Source of the DNA: Marinobacter nauticus
GTDB lineage: Bacteria; Pseudomonadota; Gammaproteobacteria; Pseudomonadales; Oleiphilaceae
Assembly: GCF_003634635.1 (NCBI RefSeq)
Contig: NZ_RBJB01000004.1
Coordinates: 248,001 to 312,000 of the forward strand
Direction of reading: 5' to 3'
Length of the DNA: 64,000 nt
Shown: one piece after another, positions 8,939 through 20,938 of the stretch
How the letters are laid out: each line of letters opens with the position of its first letter
How positions within the stretch are numbered: position 1 is the first letter of the stretch
Program-made: the position numbers and the translations under genes
Notes under the pieces: generated by a model
Databases searched by the model: none
Told to the model about the DNA's origin: nothing
What the model saw: the letters and a program-made list of their open reading frames with translations, nothing else

Positions 8939-10342
8939 TCAGAAGAACGTGAGGCCCACCTGGAACAGTTTCTCGACGTCCCGTATGCGCGACTTGTCCA
9001 CCAGGAACAGGATCACGTGGTCGTCTGGTTGCACCCGAAGGTGGTCGTGGGCGATGAGCACTTCGTTGTGCCGGACAATGGCACCAATGGTCGTTCCGGA
9101 TGGCAGATTGATTTCGTCCAGGCGTTTGCCAACCACCTTGGAGGAACGGTGGTCGCCGTGGGCGATGGCCTCAATGGCTTCGGCCGCGCCCCGGCGCAGG
9201 GCGTGCACGTTCACCACATCACCACGGCGCACGTGGGTAAGCAGGCTGCCGATGGTGGTCTGCTGGGGTGAGATGGCCACGTCGATATCGCCGCCCTGGA
9301 TCAGGTCCACGTAATCGGGGTTGTTGATCAGGGTCAGGACCTTGCGGGCACCCAGTCGCTTGGCCAGCAACGAGGCCATGATGTTGGCTTCGTCGTCGTT
9401 GGTGACGGCGCAGAACACATCGGTATTCTCGATGTTCTCTTCCAGCAGGATGTCCTTGTTGGCTGCATTACCTTCCAGTACCACGGTCTTTCGCAGGCGC
9501 TCGGACAGCATCACGCAGCGTTCATGGTCCCGTTCCAGGAGTTTCACCTGATAGCGGTCTTCCAGGGTGTTGGCCAGCCGGTAGCCGATGTTGCCACCGC
9601 CGCAGATGAAGATGCGTTTGTAGGGCTTCTCCAGCGGTTGCAGTTCGCTCATCACCGAGCGGATATGGTCGGCGGCGGCGATAAAGAACACCTCGTCGCC
9701 GTCTTCAATTACGGTATCGCCCTGGGGCATGATCGCCCGGTCCTTGCGGAAAATCGCCGCCACCCGGGTATCGATCTTGGGCATGTGGGTGCGAAGGTAG
9801 GACAGTTCGTGCCCCACCAGTGGGCCGCCCTCGGTGGCGCGAATGGCGACCAGTCGGGTCAGGCCCTTGGAGAACTCCAGTACCTGCAGGGCACCGGGGT
9901 ATTCAATCAGCCGAGTAATGTGCTGGGTTACCAGATGTTCGGGACTGATCAGAACGTCCAGGGGGAAGCCTCTCAGGCTGTCCAGGTCCTTGACCGTATC
10001 CCGGTTGTAGAACAGTTCCGGCTTGGCCAGATAGGCGCCGGCACGCACACGGCAGATGGTAGTGGGGGTCTTGTACAGCAGCTTGGAGACCTGGCACGCC
10101 ACCATGTTGGTTTCATCGCTGTTGGTTACCGCGATGATCATGTCGGCATCTTCGGCACCGGCCTGTCGCAATACCGTGGGATAGGAGGCGCGGCCATGCA
10201 TGGTGCGGATGTCGAGCCGGTCCTGCAGTTCGCGAAGGCGGGCGCTGTCGTTGTCCACCACGGTGATGTCGTTGGCTTCGTTTGCCAGGTTTTCCGCCAG
10301 GGTGCCGCCGACCTGGCCGGCGCCGAGAATCAGGATTTTCAT
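8939..10342 (-). CDS. trkA: TrkA, NAD-binding regulatory subunit of Trk K+ uptake
   Basis: A 467-residue cytoplasmic protein with two tandem RCK modules. The first begins [15 protein letters not shown] (GxGxxG, residue 6 on). The second Rossmann motif is [13 protein letters not shown] near residue 235. Each is followed by a TrkA-C domain. It gates TrkH in response to nucleotides. Its ATG overlaps the rsmB stop by 4 nt (ATGA), so it is the last gene of def-fmt-rsmB-trkA, an order shared with E. coli and Pseudomonas. Confidence 0.96.
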   Translation of the reverse strand: MKILILGAGQVGGTLAENLANEANDITVVDNDSARLRELQDRLDIRTMHGRASYPTVLRQAGAEDADMIIAVTNSDETNMVACQVSKLLYKTPTTICRVRAGAYLAKPELFYNRDTVKDLDSLRGFPLDVLISPEHLVTQHITRLIEYPGALQVLEFSKGLTRLVAIRATEGGPLVGHELSYLRTHMPKIDTRVAAIFRKDRAIMPQGDTVIEDGDEVFFIAAADHIRSVMSELQPLEKPYKRIFICGGGNIGYRLANTLEDRYQVKLLERDHERCVMLSERLRKTVVLEGNAANKDILLEENIENTDVFCAVTNDDEANIMASLLAKRLGARKVLTLINNPDYVDLIQGGDIDVAISPQQTTIGSLLTHVRRGDVVNVHALRRGAAEAIEAIAHGDHRSSKVVGKRLDEINLPSGTTIGAIVRHNEVLIAHDHLRVQPDDHVILFLVDKSRIRDVEKLFQVGLTFF

Positions 10343-11640
10343 GGTTCAGGTTTCTCCAGCACGGCGTAGAAAAAGCCGTCATGGCTGTCCGGGTCTGGGA
10401 ACAGCTGACGCCCGGTGTTCATGTCCCGGCCCCAGTCTGCTTCGATGCATTTCAGCGTTGCCTGATTCTGCTGCTTCAGGAACCGCTGGATTATACGGTG
10501 GTTCTCCTGTGGAAACACCGAACAGGTGGCATACACCAGTCGCCCACCGGGCTTCAGGATAGACCACATGGCCTCCAGCAGGCCAAGCTGGATACTGGCC
10601 AGAGGCACGATGTCGGACTCCCGGCGCAACAGTTTGATGTCCGGGTGCCGGCGGATCACGCCGGTGGCACTGCAGGGAACGTCCAGCAGGATGCGGTCGA
10701 AGGGCGTGCCGTCCCACCAGCTGTCGATATCGGCGGCATCGGCCTGGGTCAGGGTGGCGTGCAGGTCGAGCCGGTCCAGGTTTTCCTGGACCCGGGGCAG
10801 GCGCTCGGCGGATTCGTCGATGGCCACCACTTCGTCCAGTTCGCCACAGGCTTCAAGGATGGCGCAGCTCTTGCCTCCGGGCGCGGCGCAGGCATCCAGT
10901 ACCCGCTGGCCTGGCTGCAGATCCATTAGAGTCGTACACAATTGGGCGGCTTCATCCTGAACACTGACCGCGCCGTCCTCGAACCAAGGCAGTCGGTCCA
11001 CCGGCACCGGCCGTTGGAGCTGGATGCCGCTGGGGGCAAAGCGCGTGGCGTGGGCCTCGATGCCGGCTTCCGACAACAGGTTCAGGTACTCGTCGCGTTT
11101 GAAGCGCAGGGCATTGACCCGCAGGGTCATGGGTGCCTGCTGGTTGTTGGCTTCAAGGATGGCCTGCCAATCGTCCGGCCAGTTGTGGCGAAGCTTCTCC
11201 ACCATCCACACCGGATGACTGAAGCGGCCACTATCGTCTTTCGGCGCTGGCGCCCCTTCCCGTTCGGCGGCCCGCAGCACTCCGTTGACCAGACCGGTCA
11301 GGTGGGGCTTGTCCAGTGCCCGGCAAGCCTCCACGGTTTCGTTCAGTACCGCGTAGGTGGCCTGTTCGCTGTAACGTAACTGAAACAGGGCCACCAGCAT
11401 CAGGTGGTGAATGATCCGGTCCGGCTTGCGCAGGGGCTTTTTCAGGCGCTGGTTCAGCTCGCTCTCAAGCCGGTGAAACCAGCGGCAGGTACCGTAACAG
11501 ATAGCTTGCAGTTGTGGCCGTTGTTCCGGGGGTAACTGGTTCAGGGCGGATGGCAGGCATTGGGATAACGACTGGCCCTGTTCCACCGCCAGCAATACGT
11601 TGGCGGCAATGGCTCGGAATGGCAGGGGCTGGTAAGCCAT
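10339..11640 (-). CDS. rsmB: 16S rRNA m5C967 methyltransferase RsmB (Sun)
   Basis: A 433-residue protein with an N-terminal NusB-like RNA-binding domain (about 1-140) and a C-terminal SAM-dependent methyltransferase. Visible motifs are CAAPGGKS (SAM binding), [17 protein letters not shown] and [11 protein letters not shown]. The last two carry the two cysteines used for C5 methylation and enzyme release. It lies 2 bp after the fmt stop and overlaps trkA by 4 nt. Confidence 0.96.
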   Translation of the reverse strand: MAYQPLPFRAIAANVLLAVEQGQSLSQCLPSALNQLPPEQRPQLQAICYGTCRWFHRLESELNQRLKKPLRKPDRIIHHLMLVALFQLRYSEQATYAVLNETVEACRALDKPHLTGLVNGVLRAAEREGAPAPKDDSGRFSHPVWMVEKLRHNWPDDWQAILEANNQQAPMTLRVNALRFKRDEYLNLLSEAGIEAHATRFAPSGIQLQRPVPVDRLPWFEDGAVSVQDEAAQLCTTLMDLQPGQRVLDACAAPGGKSCAILEACGELDEVVAIDESAERLPRVQENLDRLDLHATLTQADAADIDSWWDGTPFDRILLDVPCSATGVIRRHPDIKLLRRESDIVPLASIQLGLLEAMWSILKPGGRLVYATCSVFPQENHRIIQRFLKQQNQATLKCIEADWGRDMNTGRQLFPDPDSHDGFFYAVLEKPEP

Positions 11641-11642
11641 GG

Positions 11643-12578
11643 TCAGTTCAGCTCCTGGCCGGGCAGCAGCACCTGCTTGCCACCATTGATCAGGTCGTTG
11701 ATGCTCTGGGCCTTGCTGCCTGGTAACTGCGCGGAAGTGATTCTGAGCGTGCCGGTGCCGCAGGCAACGTCTACACCGTCCCGCTCCCGGGCAATCACGG
11801 TACCGGGACCCTTGTCGCTGCCCTGCTTCAGGGCGCTGGCCTGATGAATACGGATACGTTGCTCGCCAAGATCGGTAAAGGTACCGGGCCAGGGGTTGAA
11901 CGCGCGAATCAGTCGTTCGATTTCCTGCGCGCTTCGGCTCCAGTCGATGTGGCCCTCTTCCTTCGACAGCTTATGGGCGTAGTTGGCCTCTGCCTCATTC
12001 TGGACTTCGCCGGTCAGATCGCCCTTGGCCAGCCGCTCCATGGCCTGCACAATAGCCTTGCCGCCCATCTCGGCCAGCCGGTCATGCAGGCTGCCGCCGG
12101 TATCGTCGGCGCTGATGGGGGTGTCCAGTTTCAGCAACATGTCGCCGGTATCCAGGCCCTCGTCCATCTGCATGATGGTGATTCCGGTTTCGGCATCGCC
12201 GGCGGCAATCGCCCGCTGGATAGGGGCGGCGCCACGCCATCGCGGCAGCAGGGAGGCGTGAATGTTCAGGCAGCCATGGGTTGGTATGTTCAGCACTGCC
12301 TTGGGCAGAATCAGGCCATAGGCAGCCACGATCATCACATCCGGTTGCAGTGACGCCAGTTCCTGTTGGGCCTCTTCTGGCTTCAGACTGACCGGTTGAT
12401 ACACGGGAATGCCAGTATCCAGTGCGACCTGTTTGACCGGGCTGGGCATCAGTTTGCGGCCGCGGCCGGCGGGGCGATCAGGCTGGGTGTAAACGCCGAC
12501 GATGTCGTAACCGGCATTCAGCAGGGTTTTCAGGGCGGTGGCGGCGAAATCCGGCGTGCCGGCAAACACAATGCGCAC
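11643..12578 (-). CDS. fmt: Methionyl-tRNA formyltransferase
   Basis: A 311-residue enzyme of normal length that formylates initiator Met-tRNA. The N-terminal formyl-transfer domain has MRIVFAGTPDFAATAL and the catalytic Asn-His region NIHASLLPRWRGAAPIQ with the following QMDEGLDTGDML. The C-terminal OB-like tRNA-binding domain follows. It is second in the def-fmt-rsmB-trkA cluster, separated from def by 80 bp that hold an intrinsic terminator. Confidence 0.97.
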   Translation of the reverse strand: MRIVFAGTPDFAATALKTLLNAGYDIVGVYTQPDRPAGRGRKLMPSPVKQVALDTGIPVYQPVSLKPEEAQQELASLQPDVMIVAAYGLILPKAVLNIPTHGCLNIHASLLPRWRGAAPIQRAIAAGDAETGITIMQMDEGLDTGDMLLKLDTPISADDTGGSLHDRLAEMGGKAIVQAMERLAKGDLTGEVQNEAEANYAHKLSKEEGHIDWSRSAQEIERLIRAFNPWPGTFTDLGEQRIRIHQASALKQGSDKGPGTVIARERDGVDVACGTGTLRITSAQLPGSKAQSINDLINGGKQVLLPGQELN

Positions 12579-12607
12579 GTTGGTTGCTTCTCTGTGTCGT
12601 TGATACG

Positions 12608-12630
12608 AAAAAACCGGGTCGTAACCCGGT
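12608..12630 (-). terminator. Intrinsic terminator between def and fmt
   Basis: On the minus strand, ACCGGGT, loop TACG and ACCCGGT form a perfect 7-bp stem with a UNCG-like tetraloop, followed directly by six T. This is a textbook Rho-independent terminator placed after def and before fmt, inside what is otherwise a compact operon. Confidence 0.8.
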
Positions 12631-12658
12631 CCTGAATTCGGTCTATGCTGGCAGCGCC

Positions 12659-13162
12659 TCAGGCGCTCTGCTTGTGCAGCTTTTCCAGCTTCTTGCGAAT
12701 GCGATTACGTTTGAGCTGGCTCAGGTAATCGACAAACAGCTTGCCATTCAGGTGGTCCATTTCATGCTGGATGCAAACTGCCAGCAGGCCTTCAGCCTCC
12801 AGGACAAACTCCTTGCCGTCGCGATCCTTGGCGGTAATCCGGCAGTGCTCGATGCGCTTCACATCTTCATAGAACCCCGGTACCGACAGGCAGCCTTCCT
12901 GCATGGCTTCGAGCTCGCCATCCAGCACTTCCACTTTCGGGTTGATGAACACCCGCGGCTCGGTTTTATCTTCGGACAGATCCATTACGATGATCTGCTT
13001 GTGTACATCCACCTGGGTCGCGGCCAGGCCAATGCCGCGGGCATCGTACATGGTCTCGAACATGTCGTCGATCAGCGTACGGATGTCATCGGTCACTTCC
13101 TCCACCGGCTTGGCGATGGTGCGAAGTCGTGGGTCCGGATACTCAAGAATTTCTCGAATCAT
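12659..13162 (-). CDS. def: Peptide deformylase
   Basis: A 167-residue metal-dependent deformylase that removes the N-formyl group from nascent proteins. All three family motifs are present: [16 protein letters not shown] (metal Cys) and [12 protein letters not shown] (HExxH). First gene of the minus-strand cluster, divergent from the LysM gene across a 467-bp gap. Confidence 0.98.
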   Translation of the reverse strand: MIREILEYPDPRLRTIAKPVEEVTDDIRTLIDDMFETMYDARGIGLAATQVDVHKQIIVMDLSEDKTEPRVFINPKVEVLDGELEAMQEGCLSVPGFYEDVKRIEHCRITAKDRDGKEFVLEAEGLLAVCIQHEMDHLNGKLFVDYLSQLKRNRIRKKLEKLHKQSA

Positions 13163-13629
13163 AATGCTCTTGCTTCTGGCCTGTGTGTATCGGGCAATCT
13201 CTAATGTCAGCCTGTTTGACGGGCTGCCCAGCGCAGAATTTTACCATTTGTAACGCTGTGAAACCGATTGCCGAAATGCGACAGCGTACTGCGCAAATTT
13301 TCTTGGTCTGCCTATGATGAATCCAGAGATTCCGACAGTATGAACCGTTAATGCTGGCAGAGTTCCCGGGTTCAAGGTAATAACGTCCGCCTGACGGTGC
13401 CTATTATCCAATAATTCGCCGATTGAGTACAAACTGATCAGTTAATAGTTAAAATCTTTCACGAATGCGCTTCGATGGCTGCAGAAATCACTCGAAGAAC
13501 AAAAGATAACATCACAAATTCCGGGACTTCTTCTATAGTAACGGGAATAACAACGTAATATGCTGCGGGGATTCTGCGGCGACATTACCGAACGCAAAGA
13601 TTCAAGGCACGCGATCAAGGACATAAACA
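13163..13629. other. Divergent intergenic region def / LysM gene
   Basis: 467 bp without a convincing gene. It must hold the promoters for def (minus) and for the LysM protein (plus), but no strong -35/-10 pair stands out. A TATAGT near 13534 and a TAAAAT on the minus strand near 13240 are weak candidates. The stretch 13400-13560 is noticeably AT-richer than the flanking genes. No RNA fold was recognised. Confidence 0.4.
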
Positions 13630-14646
13630 ATGAGGAAACTGTTGTACGCTCTGGCAGCCTCTGCGCTGCTGTTTACCTCCTGGGCCCAGGCACAGCCGGA
13701 GCTGAGGTCTGATCATCCTGAGCGTTACACTGTCGTCAAAGGGGACACCCTCTGGGACATTTCAGCGCGATTCCTGAACAACCCGTGGTACTGGCCGGAA
13801 ATCTGGCACGTGAACCCGCAGGTTGCCAACCCACACCTGATCTATCCCGGTGACCGCCTGGCACTGGTGTACATCGATGGCAAGCCCCGGATTACCAAGG
13901 TCGCGACCAGCGATGTGGTGAAGCTCTCGCCTCAGGTTCGTTCCGAGGCCATCGACACACCAATACCGGCCATCCCCCTGGATGCCATCGCCAGTTTCCT
14001 GACAGAAACCCGTATTGTCAGCCCGGAAGAAATTAACGGTGCGCCCTATGTGCTTGAAGGTGAGGACGGCCGCATCATCACCGGTGCCGGTGACCGTATT
14101 TACGCTCGCGGCGAGAAGCCGGCCGATCGCGTGGGTATTTTCCGTCGCAGCAAGGAATTTGTGGATCCGGACACCGGCGAGTTCCTTGGCCTGGAAGCCC
14201 GGAGCATTGCCCGCGGCAACGTTAATGCCGAAAATGGTGATGTGCTGACCGTAGGCATTACCAAGTCCAGTGAAGAAGTGCGTATTGGCGACCGGTTGCT
14301 GGTGAATGAAGATCGCCGGCTGACCACCAGCTTCGTGCCCAGCTCGCCGGATAGTGAGATCGAAGGCAAGATGATTTCTGTCGATGGCGGTGTCAGCCAG
14401 ATCGGTCAGTACGATGTGGTCGCCATTAACCGTGGTGAGCGCGAAGGCCTGGCGCCCGGTAATGTGCTGGCGGTGCTGAAGGCGGGCAACATGGTTCGTG
14501 ATCCGGTCACTGGCGAAACCATTGAATTGCCGTCTGAGCGGGCTGGCCTGCTGATGGTGTTCCAGGCCTATGAGAAAATGAGCTACGGTCTGGTGCTGCA
14601 GGCAACGCGGCCCCTCTCGGTAGGTGACAAGGTCACCAATCCCTGA
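13630..14646 (+). CDS. Periplasmic LysM-domain protein
   Basis: A 338-residue exported protein. The signal peptide ends at about AQA (residue 21). One LysM module follows (RYTVVKGDTLWDISARFLNN to LIYPGDRL, about residues 33-82). The remaining 250 residues form a conserved C-terminal region of unknown function. An AAGGA ribosome binding site precedes the ATG. The same protein precedes dprA in Pseudomonas. A role in peptidoglycan binding is inferred from LysM only. Transcription probably ends at the hairpin at 14680-14714. Confidence 0.85.
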   Translation: MRKLLYALAASALLFTSWAQAQPELRSDHPERYTVVKGDTLWDISARFLNNPWYWPEIWHVNPQVANPHLIYPGDRLALVYIDGKPRITKVATSDVVKLSPQVRSEAIDTPIPAIPLDAIASFLTETRIVSPEEINGAPYVLEGEDGRIITGAGDRIYARGEKPADRVGIFRRSKEFVDPDTGEFLGLEARSIARGNVNAENGDVLTVGITKSSEEVRIGDRLLVNEDRRLTTSFVPSSPDSEIEGKMISVDGGVSQIGQYDVVAINRGEREGLAPGNVLAVLKAGNMVRDPVTGETIELPSERAGLLMVFQAYEKMSYGLVLQATRPLSVGDKVTNP

Positions 14647-14679
14647 GGCCGCGCGTTTGATGAGTTGATGGAATAAGAC

Positions 14680-14714
14680 ATGGCCGGGCCGGAATGCCCG
14701 GCCATTGTTGTTTT
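14680..14714 (+). terminator. Intrinsic terminator after the LysM gene
   Basis: A 10-bp perfect stem (ATGGCCGGGC with GCCCGGCCAT) and 6-nt loop, then TTGTTGTTTT. An in-frame ATG for dprA at 14680 lies inside this hairpin, which helps reject it as the start. Confidence 0.85.
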
Positions 14715-14727
14715 CAAGGAAGAGAAA

Positions 14728-15897
14728 ATGTCAGATCAGGAATTTCTGCAAACACCGGCAGGCCAGTGGCTGCTGCTGTCACTGCTGCCCCGGTTCGGAA
14801 TCCCCCTCAGGGAGCGGATTCTGGGTTCTGTTGATACGCTCACCGACATCCTGCCCCTGAATGCTGCCACGCTTCGCGCCATGGGGCTTGGCGGCGATGC
14901 CGTGGAGGCCATTGTCGCCTGGCAGGCGGGGGATCTCAGCCAGGGCGTCATTGCCCGGGCACTGGATATCTATCGCCAATGTCGGGAAAGTGGTATTGGC
15001 GTGCTCGGACAGGGCCAGTCGCCCTACCCGGAATGCCTGCGCCATATCCACAATGCCCCTCTGGTGCTCTATACCCTGGGTAACGTTGAGTTATTGCAAC
15101 GGGACCAACTGGGCGTGGTCGGCAGTCGCAACGCCACCCGAGCGGGGCTGGACCATGCCCGCCAGTTTTCTGCCGAACTCAGCCGGCGAGGGCTTCTGAT
15201 CACCAGTGGTCTGGCCCTCGGAATAGATGGCGCAGCCCACGCCGGTGCCCTGGATGCTGGCTATCCGACACTGGCGGTGGTGGGTTGTGGTCTCGACCGG
15301 TTGTATCCGGCCCAACATCGTAACCTGGCCCACCGCATCATTGAGAACGGCTTGATTGTTTCTGAGTACCCGCCGGGCACCCAGGCCAGAGCCGCCTATT
15401 TCCCCCAGCGTAACCGCATTATCAGTGGCCTCGCCCGGGGTGTTCTGGTGGTGGAGGCCAGCCTCCGGAGCGGTTCACTGATTACGGCTCGAACCGCCCT
15501 CGAGCAGGGGCGGGAGGTGTTTGCCATTCCCGGTTCGGTGCACAGCCCGGTGGCCCGGGGCTGTCACCAACTGATTCGCCAGGGCGCCCGGCTGGTGGAG
15601 ACCGCCGACGACGTGATGGAAGAACTGGGTACCTGGTGGTCCATGCAGGCGCAGCCCGCAGAACCGGAAGCAACGGAGAATTCGTCAGACCTGTCGTTTC
15701 TGGACAGCCGGGAAATCGCGGTATTCGAGGCTTTGGGGTATGATCCGCAGTCTACCGATGCACTGGGCCTTGCCACGGGTTTGCCCGCGGATCAGTTGCT
15801 GCAGTCACTACTGATCCTGGAGCTTGAGGGCCTCGCCCATGCCTGCCCGGGTGGTTATCAGCGCACCGGTCGGGACCTTGTTCATTGTTCTGCATGA
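14728..15897 (+). CDS. dprA: DNA-processing protein DprA
   Basis: A 389-residue DprA/Smf protein that binds single-stranded DNA and loads RecA during transformation. The Rossmann-like core shows GVVGSRNATRAGLDHAR, TSGLALGIDGAAHAGAL and PQRNRIISGLARGVLVVEA. The C-terminus has a winged-helix-like segment. The start at 14728 is preceded by AAGGAAGAG; the ATG 48 bp earlier lies in the upstream terminator. First gene of dprA-tsaC-hemF-aroE. Confidence 0.95.
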   Translation: MSDQEFLQTPAGQWLLLSLLPRFGIPLRERILGSVDTLTDILPLNAATLRAMGLGGDAVEAIVAWQAGDLSQGVIARALDIYRQCRESGIGVLGQGQSPYPECLRHIHNAPLVLYTLGNVELLQRDQLGVVGSRNATRAGLDHARQFSAELSRRGLLITSGLALGIDGAAHAGALDAGYPTLAVVGCGLDRLYPAQHRNLAHRIIENGLIVSEYPPGTQARAAYFPQRNRIISGLARGVLVVEASLRSGSLITARTALEQGREVFAIPGSVHSPVARGCHQLIRQGARLVETADDVMEELGTWWSMQAQPAEPEATENSSDLSFLDSREIAVFEALGYDPQSTDALGLATGLPADQLLQSLLILELEGLAHACPGGYQRTGRDLVHCSA

Positions 15898-15912
15898 GGG
15901 CGCCGATATCTG

Positions 15913-18240
<2,328 letters not shown>

Positions 18241-18278
18241 GGCAGGCGATGCAGCCGAGCCGTCGATAAGGGTCAGTT

Positions 18279-19052
18279 ATGGATATTCTTACGCTTGTCG
18301 GGTTGCTAGCCGGAACCCTGATTGTGTTGCTCGCCATGTTGGCGAATGCAACCGTGCTTACCTTTCTGAACCTGCCAGGCCTGGCCATCGTACTCGGTGG
18401 GACGTTTGCCGTTACCCTGATCAAATTCCGCATGCCCTCCGTGCTGAGTGCTTTCCGGCTGGCATTCCGCGCGGCCTTTACGGACAAGCTGGCGCGCCCG
18501 GCGGAACTGATTCGGGAAGTGGGCGTGCTGGCCCGGGTGGTTCGCAAGGAGGGCATTCTGGGTCTGGAGAACCATGACACCAAGGACGAGTTCCTGCAGA
18601 AAGCCATCAACCTCTGTGTCGATGGCCACCCGCCGGAACTGGTAGAAGAGGCCCTGTTGCAGGACAGCCAGCAGACCGCCGAACGCTACGAAGTGGCGGA
18701 AAGGGTGTTCCGCGGCATTGGCGAATCGGCACCGGCCATCGGCATGCTGGGTACCCTGGTGGGTCTGGTGCAAATGCTCAATACCCTTGATGATCCTTCC
18801 TCCATTGGTCCGGCCATGGCCATTGCCCTGCTGACCACCCTGTATGGCGCATTCATTGCCCAACTGATGGCGTTACCCCTGGCCGACAAGTTGCAGCTGA
18901 AGGCGGAAGACGATGCCCGTAACCAGATGCTGATCATTACCTCCATCAAGAGCATCATGCGCGGTGAAAACCCCAGGGTTATGACCGAACTGCTGTCTTC
19001 CTATGTGTCTCCGGAACACCGCACCAACCTCGAACCCGAGCGGGAGGCCTGA
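18279..19052 (+). CDS. pomA: MotA/PomA-family flagellar stator subunit
   Basis: A 257-residue inner-membrane protein with four helices: two near the N-terminus (about 1-50) and two after residue 145. APAIGMLGTLVGLVQML carries the proline and glycines of the MotA/TolQ/ExbB core. The cytoplasmic loop (about 65-140) carries the charged residues that face FliG. It pairs with the downstream MotB/PomB subunit to form the stator ring. PomA (Na+) is preferred over MotA (H+) because the partner resembles PomB; the ion cannot be proven here. Confidence 0.85.
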   Translation: MDILTLVGLLAGTLIVLLAMLANATVLTFLNLPGLAIVLGGTFAVTLIKFRMPSVLSAFRLAFRAAFTDKLARPAELIREVGVLARVVRKEGILGLENHDTKDEFLQKAINLCVDGHPPELVEEALLQDSQQTAERYEVAERVFRGIGESAPAIGMLGTLVGLVQMLNTLDDPSSIGPAMAIALLTTLYGAFIAQLMALPLADKLQLKAEDDARNQMLIITSIKSIMRGENPRVMTELLSSYVSPEHRTNLEPEREA

Positions 19053-19055
19053 GGT

Positions 19056-19889
19056 TTGCAACCGGCACGGCCACTGAAAAAGAACCGGGGCAAGAAAGGC
19101 ACCCCGGACTGGATCGTGACGTTTGCCGATCTGGCCACACTGCTGCTGACGTTTTTTATTCTGCTGCTGTCTTTCGCCGAAATGGATGTGGAAAAATACC
19201 GGGCCATGGCCAACTCCATGTCGCTGGCCTTTGGTTCCAGCAACGTGATGGCGGAGGACGTGGGTGGCTCCCCTATTACCCTGGTGGAATCGGATACCGT
19301 CTCGCTGCCCGAACCGTCGGAATCGTTGCAACAACAACCTGAGTTTATTGATGAGCGTACCGAGCGCTCGGAAACCCGGCAGATACCCGGCGGTGTGCTG
19401 GACCTGGCCGGGCGTCTGGTTCGGGAACTGGAAGAGGAAGTAGCTTCCGAAACCCTGCATGTGAACTACGACGAGGATCAGGTGGTTATCCGGTTCTCGG
19501 AGGAAGCGACCTTCCGCTCTGGCGACGCCACCATCAAGCCGGAAATGATCCCGATCATCGAGCGTGTGGTGAGTGTCCTCTCCGCCTGTAGCGGGGATGT
19601 GGTGGTTTCCGGGCATTCCGACGATCGACCGATTTCCAGCAGCCAGTACCGCTCAAACTGGGACCTGTCTGCTGCCCGGGCGGTCTCGGTGGTGCATGAA
19701 CTGGTACTCAACCGGGATATCCCCGCCGAGCGGGTCGTTGCCGCGGGCCGTGCCGAGACCCGTCCACTGGCCCCTAACACCAGCCCGGAAAATCGCGCCA
19801 TGAACCGCCGGGTGGAAATCGCCATCCGTAACCCCGAATGCAGTGATGAAGTGCCCACCGCAGACCTGCCGGTGGAAATCCTGCCCTGA
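19056..19889 (+). CDS. pomB: MotB/PomB-family flagellar stator subunit
   Basis: A 277-residue stator partner. A short basic N-terminus is followed by one membrane helix carrying the ion-binding Asp (VTFADLATLLLTFFILLLSF, near residue 25). Then comes EMDVEKYRAMANSMSLAFG, close to PomB, and a C-terminal OmpA-like peptidoglycan domain (GHSDDRPISSSQYRSNWDLS). The start is TTG, one codon after the pomA stop and in the same frame. The next ATG falls after the helix, so TTG is the only sensible start. Exact ion preference is inferred. Confidence 0.85.
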   Translation: MQPARPLKKNRGKKGTPDWIVTFADLATLLLTFFILLLSFAEMDVEKYRAMANSMSLAFGSSNVMAEDVGGSPITLVESDTVSLPEPSESLQQQPEFIDERTERSETRQIPGGVLDLAGRLVRELEEEVASETLHVNYDEDQVVIRFSEEATFRSGDATIKPEMIPIIERVVSVLSACSGDVVVSGHSDDRPISSSQYRSNWDLSAARAVSVVHELVLNRDIPAERVVAAGRAETRPLAPNTSPENRAMNRRVEIAIRNPECSDEVPTADLPVEILP

Positions 19890-20013
19890 GACGCCGGTAT
19901 CTCCGTTCTCCTTATGCTCGCAGCGCAGATACTCATAGTGGATTCATATAACCTCTGCCCATTCAAAACCTTATACTGTGCGCCCTGAATTGCACACAGC
20001 AGGAGATGCCAGC

Positions 20014-20331
20014 ATGAGCGGACCGGACAAACCGAAAGTCATTGGTGAGGAATGGAGTGACGAGCGGGTAAAGAGCTATCTCGACCTGACCCCCTGGGAC
20101 CGAAGCATCAATGCCGATTACTTCGTGCTGAGTCGGGCTTATGAATCTATGCGGGCCGAAGACTTCGAGCGCTTTATCAGCTTCTTTGTTGAAGCCGGTC
20201 GTGACCTGAATGCTGAAGACGAACACGGAGCAACCATTCTGGATCGGGTCGCCCGCCACCGGCGTAGTGCAGAGTATGCCAGCGTCCTGGAAAACGCCGG
20301 CGCACAAAAAAAAGCAGCGGCCGGGAACTGA
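20014..20331 (+). CDS. Small conserved cytoplasmic protein (PA4642-like, tentative)
   Basis: A 105-residue soluble, acidic protein with AGGAG 8 nt before the ATG at 20014. It begins with MSGPDKPKVIGEEWSDERVK, has a helical middle (ADYFVLSRAYESMRAEDFER) and ends in a lysine-alanine tail. I associate it with a conserved small family of pseudomonads and relatives (possibly the PA4642 family), but the function is unknown and the family call is from memory. Its 3' end overlaps the arm of the shared terminator. Confidence 0.6.
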   Translation: MSGPDKPKVIGEEWSDERVKSYLDLTPWDRSINADYFVLSRAYESMRAEDFERFISFFVEAGRDLNAEDEHGATILDRVARHRRSAEYASVLENAGAQKKAAAGN

Positions 20332-20363
20332 TTCCCGGCAAGGCTGCCTTGCCGCTGCTTTTT
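20309..20363. terminator. Branched bidirectional terminator
   Basis: A 13-bp outer stem (AAAAAGCAGCGGC with GCCGCTGCTTTTT) ends in a T-run on both strands. It encloses a second perfect hairpin (GCCGGGAA, loop CTGA, TTCCCGGC) and a small AAGGC/GCCTT repeat. It serves the small gene on the left and the carbonic-anhydrase-like gene on the right, and overlaps both coding ends. Confidence 0.85.
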
Positions 20364-20901
20364 ATTCCGAGGGATTCAGGTATTCGTCTTTCAGTTTGAC
20401 GTAGTTGGCGGCAGTGTATTTGAAGAACGTTTTTTCCTTGTCGCTCAGGGCCCGGGCCTGCTTGCACGGGGAGCCCACATACAGGTAACCGGATTCCAGG
20501 CGTTTGCCTGGCGGTACCAGGGTGCCGGCGCCGATAATGACTTCATCTTCCACCACGGCGCCGTCCATCACGGTACAGCCCATGCCGACCAGAACCCGGC
20601 TGCCAATGGTGCAGCCATGCAGCAGGGCTTTGTGGCCAACGGTCACGTCGTCGCCCAGGATCAGCGGCCAGCCGCCGGGGTTGTAGTCGCTGGCGTGGGT
20701 GATGTGCAGCACCGAGCCGTCCTGGATGCTGCAACGGTCGCCGATGCGGATCTTGTGCATGTCGCCTCGGATTACGGTCATGGGCCAGACCGAGCAATCC
20801 TCCCCCATTTGTACATCTCCGATGACCACGGCGCTGTCGTCTACCCAGGTGCGTTCGCCAAATTGTGGTGTGATACCCTTGTGAGTTCGTACATTCGCCA
20901 T
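20362..20901 (-). CDS. Gamma-class carbonic anhydrase-like hexapeptide protein
   Basis: A 179-residue left-handed beta-helix protein. The repeated hexapeptides include VIGDVQMGEDCSVWPMTVIRGD, SIQDGSVLHIT, VTVGHKALLHGC and VVEDEVIIGAGTLVPPGK. His residues at HITHAS, VGHKALLHGC fit the three zinc ligands of gamma carbonic anhydrases (YrdA/CaiE type). The start at 20901 (MANVRTHKG) is chosen: it has AAGG upstream, and the 36 extra residues of the longer frame come from the repeat element at 20939-21053. It lies next to prlC, as in Pseudomonas. Carbonic anhydrase activity is inferred, not shown. Confidence 0.85.
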   Translation of the reverse strand: MANVRTHKGITPQFGERTWVDDSAVVIGDVQMGEDCSVWPMTVIRGDMHKIRIGDRCSIQDGSVLHITHASDYNPGGWPLILGDDVTVGHKALLHGCTIGSRVLVGMGCTVMDGAVVEDEVIIGAGTLVPPGKRLESGYLYVGSPCKQARALSDKEKTFFKYTAANYVKLKDEYLNPSE

Positions 20902-20938
20902 TACATATACCTTTTGATTGGACTCGAGTTGGGAGCAA

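Noticed and set aside
14680..14727. Upstream ATG for dprA
   Set aside because: It lies inside the intrinsic terminator of the LysM gene and has no ribosome binding site; the ATG at 14728 has one.
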